Below are positions 17,333 through 25,313 of a stretch of 64,000 nt of DNA, piece after piece. Source of the stretch: Hyphomicrobiaceae bacterium (GTDB lineage: Bacteria; Pseudomonadota; Alphaproteobacteria; Rhizobiales; Hyphomicrobiaceae); assembly GCA_016793635.1 (NCBI GenBank), contig JAEUMD010000014.1, positions 1-64,000 of the forward strand, written 5' to 3'. Below the pieces are notes generated by a model. It was not told the DNA's origin, did not search any database, and saw only the letters and a program-made list of their open reading frames with translations. The position numbers and the translations under genes are program-made. The first letter of the stretch is position 1. Each line of letters begins with the position of its first letter.

Positions 17333-20300
17333 ATGCCATCATCTCGTGGGACGAACGGGCTTCTGCGGCGGGCTGCTCGCAACCTAGCGGCAGCCGCCTC
17401 GCTGCTGGCGGCGTGGGTGACGGTGCCGTCTCCTGTACCCGCGCAGGAGCTTGCGCCGCGTGGCATCCTCGCCCCGGGCGACGCGGCCGTCGCCGGCTTC
17501 TCCGGCGTGAGAGCCCCCGTCAGCATCAGGAAGGGCGAAGACCCGGCCGAGCGGACGTTCATCGATCTCGACGGACCGTCCCTGCGCGTGGTCGACCTCT
17601 CCCGCATGGGGGGCCCGCCTGATGCCCGGCTCGTGCCGGCACCAAAGCCCGTGACCGTGCTGGCGTCGCAGATCGGCCAGGTGTTCGGCGTCGCCCTCGA
17701 CGATGCCACACCGCCAAACATTTTCGTCGCAGCCAGTTCCGCGTATGGCTTGCCGATCGTGCTGCCGGGCTCCGGCGACGCGTTGCGACGCATTCGAAAG
17801 GGCCAGCAGGGTGCGGGCTTCATGCCTGGACTATGGGGCGGCGCGCACAAGGATGGCGGGCCGGGCTCGATCTGGCGCATCGACGGCGTGTCGGGCATCG
17901 TCACGCTATTCGCCAACCTCGGCGACGGTGAGGACGGCAATAGGGGAGCCGCACTCGGCGGTCTGGCGTTTGATCCAGATACCGGGACTTTGTTCGGCGT
18001 CGACCGCGAAAGCGGCATCATCCACGGGCTGACGCGGGACGGCAAATCGCAGCTCAGGTACGACCACGGCGTGGAAGGACGGAAGGCCGCCGGCCTCGCT
18101 CCTGTACCCTTCGACCGCGACAACCGCATCGACATCGAGAGCGCAGATTTCGACACCAGCAGGTTCGAGACTTGGGGCTATGCGCCGCCAGCACGACGCA
18201 TCTTCGGCCTCGGCGTCCATGACGGCCGGCTCTATTACGCGGTCGCCGACGGCCTGCAGATCTGGTCGATCGACATCTCGCGCGATTCTGCCACCCGCGA
18301 TCCGCGCTTCGAACTCCAGGTACCGCCCGCCGCCGCCGCCGTCGAGATCTCGAAAATCCTGTTCGACCATGCGGGTCGCATGATTTTGGCGGAGCGCCCG
18401 CAGCCGACCGGTGCATTCGATTTCCACGAGCTTGCCCTGCCCAATGCGGGACGCGTGCTGCGTTATGCGCTCGTCGCTAGTCACCCCCAAGCCCCGCGCG
18501 TCTGGCAGCCTGATCCGAGCAGCTATGCCGTCGGCTTTCCCGAGGAGCTGACTAACGCCAACGGAGGCGCCGCGATCGGCTTCCCTTACGATGCGTTCGG
18601 CGACCGCGATCGGTCGACCTGCGTGGGCTTTCTCTGGTCCACGGGCGAGGAGCTGCGCCGGAGTACCAATCCCGATCTCGACGCGCGCCTAGGACTGTCC
18701 GGCCCCCTCGGCGTCAACGGCCTGCAGGGGAACGCGCTGGCCTTGCTCAGGCCGCGAAACGAGCCGCCTCTCACCACCTATTTCATCGACTACGACGATC
18801 GCGTCGAGGACAGTCCCATCGCCGGACATCTCGGCGACGTCGCTATCTGGCGGCCGTGCGGCCCGAGCATCGCCGGCCGCTGGCAGATGCCGTGGTGGGG
18901 CTGGACGTGGTGGGGTGAGGATGGACCGCGGCCGCCGCCGCCTGACTTCCAGTGCCCGGCCGACCAGAAGAAACCGGGCTTCTCGTGCTGCTCCAAGGGC
19001 ACGGCGCCAGACCCGAAAGGCGTGTGCGTGGCGTGGTGCCCCGATGGCGCCATGGATCTCACCAGTCAGCAGTTGTGTGGCCTCGGCTTCGATAACGCGA
19101 CGCACGACCCGGCGGCACCCTCCACGCTCAAGTGCCTCGGCGGCGACAGTCCGAAGCCCAACCAGGGACTGAAAGGCTGCATCGAGCACTCACCGGTATT
19201 CAATCCGCCGGTGTGTCCCGCCGGCTTCGCGAAGAAGCCGATCGGCGGCAACGTATCCGTGTGCGCTCCGACGCCCGCGCAGCAGGCGTGTGCGGCCGGA
19301 AAGCAAGTCAGTCCGATCGACGGCAAGTGTCATGCACTTTGCCAAAACGGGATGGCGTGGCCGGTGAAGCAGTGTTGCGCCATCGGCTCCGCCGTGACCG
19401 CAACCGGCAAGTGCTGCCCGCCCGGCGCGAAATTCGACACGGCGACGGGGCAGTGTCAGCAGCAAATCGTGATCCCCAGCTGTCCGCCGGGAACGAAGCC
19501 CGACGCGAAGGCCAAAGGATGCGTCGCGGACGGCGCCTGCCCGGATGGAAGCCAGAAAAACCCGGATAACGGAGAATGCCTGCTCGTCGTCGTCGAGTGC
19601 CTCGACGGCAGCAAACCCGATCCTGCGAGCGGCAAATGTCCGCCCACTGGCAGCACTCCGCCCGGGGGGGCGCAGCCGGTTTGCCCCCCTGAACTCGTGG
19701 CCACGGGGGCTGGCACAGCCTGCTGTCCGCCGGCGCAAGCTCCGGGCCCCAATGGGCAATGCACGATCGCCTCGTGCCCTCCGCCGGCCAAGTCGATCGC
19801 AGGCAAGTGCTGCACGCCGGCCGATCTGGCACCGGGAGGGGCTTGCGCCACCTCGATATGCGGCCCCTCGAAAGTCCTGATCGGCTCAGCGGGCGTGTGC
19901 TGTAGCGCGGCCAAGGTCTACAAAGACGCGAGCGGCGCGAATGCCTGCTGCGCCAGCGGAGAGGTCGTCGACGGCAAGTGCAAGAATCCGCCGGGCGGGG
20001 GTCAGATGGCAAACCCGCAATGCGGCACCAACGACCCCAACTGCTGCAAGGCCGGGTATTTGCCGGCGGCTGACGGGATGTGCTGCAAGGCCGAGCAGCT
20101 AACCTCCGGCGGCCAGTGCTGCACAGCCAGTCAGAGCCCCAGCGGCGCCAACAAGGAAAGCTGCGGCCCGCCCGCGCTCGCCGACACGCCGGACACGCCG
20201 CCGGGCTCAACCGGCGGCCCGACCGGCACACAATGCTGTGCCAAGGGCTTCGCACCCACTGCACTCGGGAGCTGTTGCGCGCTCACGCAGTTGACGGCGA

Positions 20301-21025
20301 CAGGGACGTGTTGTCCGCAAGGACAGCTCCCTGATCCGAAAGCCCCTGGTCGTTGCGGCAAGCTGCAAGGCACGCCCGGCTTGGTCAAACAGCCGCCCGA
20401 TGAACCTCAATGTGCGGCTGGATATCGTGAGTTGCCTGACGGCTCTTGCTGCAAGGCGAGCTTCGTGAGTGCCGACGGCCGGCGTTGCCAGCCACCTTCC
20501 GGAACGGAGACCCTCACGCCCGTATTGCCGGTGCCGATTCCATCGCCGTCGTATAAAAAAACGCGACCCTCCGACGACGATGACGAAGAGTTGGCCCCAG
20601 CGCCACGCAAGCTCGATCCCGCTGACACCCGCCCTCCGCGTGGCAGCACGGACGTCCGACGCGAGCCTGCGGACACGGATCGACGCTCGACTCCGCGATC
20701 GACGCCGCCGCGCGACGAGACGAAGCAGGAACCGCCGAAGCGTGAGCCCCCGAAACTCGATGAGCCGAAGCGCGTCGAGCCCAAACGCGAGCCGCCGAAA
20801 CGGGAGGAGCAAAAGAAGGAGCCGCCCAAACGCGAGCCTCCGAAGCGCGAGGAGCCAAAGAAGGAGCCGCCCAAGCGCGAGGAGCCGAAGCGCGTCGAAC
20901 CCAAGCGCGATGTGCCGAAGAAACTTGTCATTCCCAAAACTCTGAAGATCGTACCGAGCAAGAAGGAACCAAAGAAGGAGGACAAGAAGCCGGCATCGCA
21001 ATCATCACAGCCGAACATCCGCTGA
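17333..21025 (+). CDS. Giant cysteine-rich secreted protein with propeller-like N-terminal half and Lys/Glu/Pro repeat tail
   Basis: The 1230-residue product begins MPSSRGTNGLLRRAARN and has a signal peptide ending VPAQ-ELAPRG. Residues about 60-535 contain repeated Gly/Asp strands (ASSAYGLPIVLP, GSIWRIDGVSG, GTLFGVDRESGIIHG) suggesting a beta-propeller. From about 538 to 1053 there are roughly 20 modules built on CCxxG/CPPG motifs (FSCCSKG, KCCPPGAKF, CCAKGF, TCCPQGQLP), each about 20-40 residues. The tail (about 1080-1230) is a disordered block of KREPPKREEPKKEPP-type repeats. AGGTG before the ATG is a modest ribosome site. It forms a tight operon with the preceding cysteine-rich gene. A cell-surface or matrix role is plausible next to an exopolysaccharide locus, but this is inference. 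Confidence 0.82.
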   Translation: MPSSRGTNGLLRRAARNLAAAASLLAAWVTVPSPVPAQELAPRGILAPGDAAVAGFSGVRAPVSIRKGEDPAERTFIDLDGPSLRVVDLSRMGGPPDARLVPAPKPVTVLASQIGQVFGVALDDATPPNIFVAASSAYGLPIVLPGSGDALRRIRKGQQGAGFMPGLWGGAHKDGGPGSIWRIDGVSGIVTLFANLGDGEDGNRGAALGGLAFDPDTGTLFGVDRESGIIHGLTRDGKSQLRYDHGVEGRKAAGLAPVPFDRDNRIDIESADFDTSRFETWGYAPPARRIFGLGVHDGRLYYAVADGLQIWSIDISRDSATRDPRFELQVPPAAAAVEISKILFDHAGRMILAERPQPTGAFDFHELALPNAGRVLRYALVASHPQAPRVWQPDPSSYAVGFPEELTNANGGAAIGFPYDAFGDRDRSTCVGFLWSTGEELRRSTNPDLDARLGLSGPLGVNGLQGNALALLRPRNEPPLTTYFIDYDDRVEDSPIAGHLGDVAIWRPCGPSIAGRWQMPWWGWTWWGEDGPRPPPPDFQCPADQKKPGFSCCSKGTAPDPKGVCVAWCPDGAMDLTSQQLCGLGFDNATHDPAAPSTLKCLGGDSPKPNQGLKGCIEHSPVFNPPVCPAGFAKKPIGGNVSVCAPTPAQQACAAGKQVSPIDGKCHALCQNGMAWPVKQCCAIGSAVTATGKCCPPGAKFDTATGQCQQQIVIPSCPPGTKPDAKAKGCVADGACPDGSQKNPDNGECLLVVVECLDGSKPDPASGKCPPTGSTPPGGAQPVCPPELVATGAGTACCPPAQAPGPNGQCTIASCPPPAKSIAGKCCTPADLAPGGACATSICGPSKVLIGSAGVCCSAAKVYKDASGANACCASGEVVDGKCKNPPGGGQMANPQCGTNDPNCCKAGYLPAADGMCCKAEQLTSGGQCCTASQSPSGANKESCGPPALADTPDTPPGSTGGPTGTQCCAKGFAPTALGSCCALTQLTATGTCCPQGQLPDPKAPGRCGKLQGTPGLVKQPPDEPQCAAGYRELPDGSCCKASFVSADGRRCQPPSGTETLTPVLPVPIPSPSYKKTRPSDDDDEELAPAPRKLDPADTRPPRGSTDVRREPADTDRRSTPRSTPPRDETKQEPPKREPPKLDEPKRVEPKREPPKREEQKKEPPKREPPKREEPKKEPPKREEPKRVEPKRDVPKKLVIPKTLKIVPSKKEPKKEDKKPASQSSQPNIR

Positions 21026-21459
21026 GACGGGGACGTCCGTGTCGTTCCTCATCTCACGGTGGCGGGCACTTTGATTGACGGTCTCGGACCGAGGCTCAGA
21101 ATCGCAGGTCGGCACGTACTACCGTGCCGAAGCCTCGCGGGCTTGTTGTCGCTCGGCCACGTGAGCCCGGTCGGCTTCAAAGACCGGATGCAATTGGCTT
21201 AACTCAGCGTCCTCGGAACCGGGGCAACTCAGGGTACATGCAGGCAGGCCGCGGCTTCGCAAATGCGCGCCTCGATGAGCGCGTTTGCGCCATCCCGCGC
21301 GCCGACCAACGCCGTGCCGAGCAGGCTCATCTGCTCGCCGGCCTACTCACCAAGCCGCGAATTAGGAAGCTCTAAATCCTGAGGTTGCATCGCATTGCCC
21401 CTCACCGTTGCAATGGATCACAGCCGGGGACAGCATCACGATTTGCAGACAGAGCCTTG
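21026..21459. other. 434-bp intergenic stretch between convergent genes
   Basis: It separates the giant cysteine-rich gene from the ligase-like gene on the opposite strand. No gene, strong hairpin or repeat stands out. Short open frames here lack ribosome sites. Confidence 0.4.
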
Positions 21460-23037
21460 CTATTGCTGTTTCTCGCCCGGCGATGCTGGCGGCTCACGCC
21501 AAGCCTCGGGCCAGGCCTCGACACCCGACCATCGTTCCCTTGGGCGCAACGGACGTGGCGCCTCCGGAACACGAGCCTCCCGGCCGATCTCGCTCCCTGC
21601 ATCACTTCTGTGCTGCCGTCCGCTGCCGTTGTGCGCTGGATCGTGTCGCGCCGGGAGCAGCAATGCTGATGCAAACGCGAACACCGACATCAAAGCGGTG
21701 GTGCGCAGTGGATAATCCACGAGCGAGTGCGCCAGCAGCAGGAGAACGATCAACGTCGCTGCGCGCTGAAGGATCAGGTGCTGCCTCGCATGACCGCGAT
21801 CGCGCCACACCCGCACGGATGCGGAGATGAACCACACCAGCGCGATACCGAAGAGTAGCGGCGCCACGATACCGAGTTCGAGCAGCCACTCGGCGAAGTC
21901 GTTATGCGCGCGATTGGCATAGGTGGCCAGCAATTCGGTGGGCCGTTCCACCACCGCAAAGACCGGAACGAACGAACCGATTCCAGTGCCGAACGGAAAG
22001 CTTCGTAACGCCTCCTCCAATGTCGTCAGCGTGAGGGGTATCCGTAGATCTTCGAGAGGATCGACCCCGAGCCGGGTCATCACGCGATGCAGACCGAACT
22101 GCGCGGCGAACAGGAGAGCGAACCCCAATGTGACGGCGATCAGCCGCAGGACGCCGCCCCCCTCGTCACTGCCGCCCTGGGGCTTGCGAGAACTGAAGCG
22201 GATCAGGAGGACGAGCCCCACCATCGCGATCATTGTCAGAAGGATGCCGGCACGCGAGCGTGCGACGGCAAGGGCCGCCACGATCGCAACGACCAAGCCG
22301 AACGCGGCGGCAAGAAGAACGAGATAGTGAGTTGCCAGAAGCTGTCGCCGCGTGAAATCGGGCTTGATGCTTATCAGCCATGTCGCCGCCAGAACGAGTG
22401 TCACATACATCAGAGCAGCGAAATGATTGCGATTGGCAAAAAAGCCCACGGCCTCGCTAGGGTTCGTCACTTCGAAGAAGCGGAGCTGGCTTTCCGGCCC
22501 CTGGGCGACCTGCAACAACCCGACGACGAGGGAGATTGCGCCCAAAGCGATCAGGAGCTGGGCGAGCCGAATGCGCGAATGTTCGCCGATTTGCGCTACC
22601 GCGAGGAAGATCGCCAGCGGAACCAAGACGGACACGAAACCGGACCAAGTTGCGTGCGGCGAAACTGTAATCGAATGCCAAGATCCGATAGCGCGCCCGG
22701 CTGCATTATCGACACCGATGGGTACGCGATCTTCCAGCGCTCCCATCACTGCTGCGGGCAGCGGCAACAACTGCAAAACTGTCACCAGAAGCGCCGCGCT
22801 CAATAGGAACCAGCACGCACGTCGCACCCTGGCTCGACCATCTTGCGGCTGAGAACCCGAGGATCGTGAATCGGGAGATTGAGAAACCGGGGGCTCGAAA
22901 AGAAGCCGATAAATTGAAAAAATAAGAAGCGGAACAGCCAGCGCTTGAACGAACACGTCACCGAGAAAACCCGATCGCGTCCCGCCGCCGAGAACGACGG
23001 CACTTACCAGGACCAGCGCCAATAAAAATGACGTCAT
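21460..23037 (-). CDS. O-antigen ligase / polymerase-like membrane protein
   Basis: A 525-residue polytopic protein with about 11-12 hydrophobic segments (for example FLLALVLVSAVVLGGGT and LLATHYLVLLAAAFGLVVAIVA). A large periplasmic loop contains GIGSFVPVF and YANRAHNDFAEWLLELG, and FFANRNHFAALMY lies in the middle. Both elements are typical of the O-antigen ligase/Wzy family, which joins or polymerises lipid-linked glycans on the periplasmic face. Its position next to CpsB, Wza and Wzc homologues supports a role in exopolysaccharide assembly. Ligase and polymerase cannot be told apart from sequence alone. It is transcribed away from the cpsB gene. Confidence 0.85.
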   Translation of the reverse strand: MTSFLLALVLVSAVVLGGGTRSGFLGDVFVQALAVPLLIFSIYRLLFEPPVSQSPDSRSSGSQPQDGRARVRRACWFLLSAALLVTVLQLLPLPAAVMGALEDRVPIGVDNAAGRAIGSWHSITVSPHATWSGFVSVLVPLAIFLAVAQIGEHSRIRLAQLLIALGAISLVVGLLQVAQGPESQLRFFEVTNPSEAVGFFANRNHFAALMYVTLVLAATWLISIKPDFTRRQLLATHYLVLLAAAFGLVVAIVAALAVARSRAGILLTMIAMVGLVLLIRFSSRKPQGGSDEGGGVLRLIAVTLGFALLFAAQFGLHRVMTRLGVDPLEDLRIPLTLTTLEEALRSFPFGTGIGSFVPVFAVVERPTELLATYANRAHNDFAEWLLELGIVAPLLFGIALVWFISASVRVWRDRGHARQHLILQRAATLIVLLLLAHSLVDYPLRTTALMSVFAFASALLLPARHDPAHNGSGRQHRSDAGSEIGREARVPEAPRPLRPRERWSGVEAWPEAWREPPASPGEKQQ

Positions 23038-23072
23038 TTCAGGCGATCAGGAGTTTCCCGAAGCTTACGCGA

Positions 23073-23465
23073 TCAAGGGCTGTGTCCGCCGCCGCCGCCG
23101 GAAAGCCCGACCGCAGCACCGACGGCACCCGCAATCACGACGCCGCCGATCACGTAACCGGTCATCCCCATCGTGGCAGGCGCAGATTCCACGACTCCTG
23201 CCAAGCACGGAGCCTCTGCGGGGATCGTCACCACTTGACCGGCAGAGACTGAGACCTGACATCCCGGAGAATAGATGATCGTGACCGAGCTGCCCTCGCT
23301 GACGAGCACCTTGTCGCCCGCCCCGACCTGAGTACCGCTGCTTGCCGGCTGGAAACCATCGCCCCTGCTGACTGATGCCGTACCTTCGTTCACTTGAACC
23401 GTGGCAGCAGCGGCAGGCAACGTCGCGCAAATCAACACAGCGACGACATAGAGAAATCTAATCAT
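23073..23465 (-). CDS. Secreted Gly-rich protein in the exopolysaccharide locus, function unknown
   Basis: A 130-residue protein with a signal peptide (MIRFLYVVAVLICATLPAAA) and a mature part resembling a small beta-rich domain (VQVNEGTASVSRGDGFQPA ... KVLVSEGSSVTIIYSPGC). It has two cysteines and ends in a hydrophobic, glycine-rich segment (YVIGGVVIAGAVGAAVG) followed by SGGGGGH. The beta pattern resembles FecR-type surface domains, though it is too short for certainty. A GAGGGGGG sequence upstream of the ATG at 23465 supports this start over an in-frame codon six residues earlier. It lies 35 bp upstream of the ligase-like gene on the same strand and is likely cotranscribed. Confidence 0.7.
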   Translation of the reverse strand: MIRFLYVVAVLICATLPAAAATVQVNEGTASVSRGDGFQPASSGTQVGAGDKVLVSEGSSVTIIYSPGCQVSVSAGQVVTIPAEAPCLAGVVESAPATMGMTGYVIGGVVIAGAVGAAVGLSGGGGGHSP

Positions 23466-23747
23466 GATCTTATCCCCCCTCAACGGCCGGGCATAACGAG
23501 GCGAAACTGTACCACGCGAACTTACTGCATGCTGAAGCCGCTACCATGGCGCGATGCACGGGGTCAAACGCCCACTAGAAGATCAGATCACTTACTAAGG
23601 ACGTGTGTGTTCCGCGCAACGAACGCCCAAGTTTAGGGCACGCGACGACGGCTGCTCCCGATCAGGGTTAGATCGCTAGTACCGTCCGCTTATCAACGAT
23701 TTGACACTATAAACAGTTAAGTTGGCATTATGACACGGGGCAACCTG

Positions 23748-24593
23748 ATGATCGATCTCCACAGTCATATTCTCCCCGGAATCGACGACGGAGCGAGAGA
23801 CGCGAGCGTATCGCTGGAAATGGCCCGCGCTTATGTCGCGCAGGGCGTGACGCACGTGGCGTGCACACCGCATATCCTCCCGGGCCTTTATCATAATACT
23901 GGCTTGAACATTCGCGCTGCGGTTGCCGACCTTCAAGCTCGAATCGACGCGGAAGGTCTGCCTCTGCGTCTCCTGACTGGAGCGGACAATCACGTGGTGC
24001 CGGAATTCGTCGCAGGACTCCAGTCCGGGCACCTGCTCAGCCTGGCCGATTCGCGCTACGTCCTCGTCGAACCCCCGCATCATGTTGCGCCGCCGCAACT
24101 GGACACCATGTTCTTCAACGTTTTAGTGGCCGGATATGTGCCGATACTTACACACCCCGAGCGACTTACGTGGATTGAGCACAGGTATTCCCTGATGCAG
24201 CAGCTTGCGGCGCGAGGGGTCTGGATGCAGATTACCTGCGGCTCGCTCAGCGGCCGCTTCGGCAAGCGCGCCCGATATTGGGCCGAGCGCATGCTGGACG
24301 AGGGTCTAGTTCATGTTCTCGCGACCGACGCGCATGATCCGGCGCGGCGGCCGCCTGATCTTGCGGAAGGGCGGCAACGCGCCGCGCGTCGCGTTGGGGA
24401 CATCGAGGCCGAGCATCTGGTTTCCACACGCCCAAGTGGTATTCTTAACAACACTTCACCGTTCGAGCTGCCGCCTCCGGCTCATTCGAACTTCACCGAC
24501 GAGATTGCCGATCATGCTGCGAACAGTTCTGGTCATGGCCCTCAGCATAGGGTGCGGATTGCTGACCGGCTGCGGCGTCTCTTCTCTCAATGA
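23748..24593 (+). CDS. CpsB/CapC-type PHP-fold tyrosine-protein phosphatase
   Basis: A polymerase-and-histidinol-phosphatase fold enzyme with the metal-binding motifs in order: MIDLHSHILPGIDDGA, CTPHILPG, GADNHVVPEF, ILTHPERL and LATDAHDPARRPP. Such enzymes dephosphorylate the tyrosine-rich tail of the partner BY-kinase, here the Wzc-like protein 720 bp downstream, and so control polysaccharide chain length. The ATG at 23748 starts directly at the motif and has ACGGGG upstream; an ATG six codons earlier is possible. Its last 80 bp overlap the start of the next gene, and the C-terminal 45 residues beyond the catalytic domain look unstructured. Confidence 0.9.
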   Translation: MIDLHSHILPGIDDGARDASVSLEMARAYVAQGVTHVACTPHILPGLYHNTGLNIRAAVADLQARIDAEGLPLRLLTGADNHVVPEFVAGLQSGHLLSLADSRYVLVEPPHHVAPPQLDTMFFNVLVAGYVPILTHPERLTWIEHRYSLMQQLAARGVWMQITCGSLSGRFGKRARYWAERMLDEGLVHVLATDAHDPARRPPDLAEGRQRAARRVGDIEAEHLVSTRPSGILNNTSPFELPPPAHSNFTDEIADHAANSSGHGPQHRVRIADRLRRLFSQ

Positions 24594-25287
24594 TGTGTCT
24601 CCCGGAGCGCAAAGCCTAGGCTCCACGAGAGAAGCGACAGGTTCGGTGTCGAAGCCGGCCAAGAACACCGGCGCTGCCACCGATCCAACGGTAAAGGCCA
24701 CCGCGGCTTCTATGGTGGCTGTCGCCCAGCCTGGAAGCGCTTCCTATAAGATCGGCCCGTTCGACGTGCTCGACGTTTCCGTTTTCAAGGTTCCCGAGCT
24801 TTCAAAGACGGTCCAGGTTTCCGATGCCGGGACGGTGAATTTGCCATTGGTCGGCGAGGTCATGGCGGGCGGAAGAACAGCTCGGGATGTCGAGCACGAG
24901 CTGACCAAAACGCTTGGCGACAAGTACCTGCAAAAGCCGCAGGTCACCGTGTTCGTCAAGGAGTACAACAGCCAGCGCGTGACGCTCGATGGCGCGGTGA
25001 AGAAGCCCGGCGTGTTCCCGATCCAGGGCAACCTTACTCTGCTTCAGGCGTTGGCGATCGCGCAGGGCCTCGACCCTGCTGCCGACTCCACGGTCGTCAT
25101 TTTCCGCGACCAGGACGGCCAGCGGGCGGTTGCTCGGTTTGACGTTTCTGAGATCCGTAGTGGTGCCGTTGCCGATCCACAGCTCCAGGCCGGCGATGTG
25201 GTGGTGGCTGGCTCATCAGCGCTCAAGGAAGCTTGGAACAACTTCCTCAGGGCACTCCCGATTGCCAGTGCCTTTGCGCTGCTCTAG
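24514..25287 (+). CDS. Wza-like polysaccharide export lipoprotein
   Basis: A 257-residue protein with a lipoprotein signal (MALSIGCGLLTGCG, probable lipidated Cys at residue 20). A Poly_export domain follows (YKIGPFDVLDVSVFKVPELSKTVQVSDAGTVNLPLVGEV, about 73-115), then an SLBB-type domain (RVTLDGAVKKPGVFPIQGNLTLLQALAIAQGLD). It would form or gate the outer-membrane channel for exopolysaccharide. It overlaps the phosphatase gene by 80 bp and is followed 26 bp later by the kinase gene, so one operon is clear. It lacks the long C-terminal helix domain of E. coli Wza (379 residues), as is common for alphaproteobacterial homologues. Confidence 0.92.
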   Translation: MLRTVLVMALSIGCGLLTGCGVSSLNDVSPGAQSLGSTREATGSVSKPAKNTGAATDPTVKATAASMVAVAQPGSASYKIGPFDVLDVSVFKVPELSKTVQVSDAGTVNLPLVGEVMAGGRTARDVEHELTKTLGDKYLQKPQVTVFVKEYNSQRVTLDGAVKKPGVFPIQGNLTLLQALAIAQGLDPAADSTVVIFRDQDGQRAVARFDVSEIRSGAVADPQLQAGDVVVAGSSALKEAWNNFLRALPIASAFALL

Positions 25288-25313
25288 CGCACAGAATTTC
25301 TGAGCGGGGCGAG

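Noticed and set aside
20720-20930. KREPP-type DNA repeats as a tandem-repeat element
   Set aside because: They are an in-frame coding repeat of the giant cysteine-rich protein and not a separate element.
23701-23732. TTGACA plus CATTAT as promoter of the CpsB-type gene
   Set aside because: The spacing is 19-20 bases and the -10 would overlap a candidate start codon; evidence too weak.
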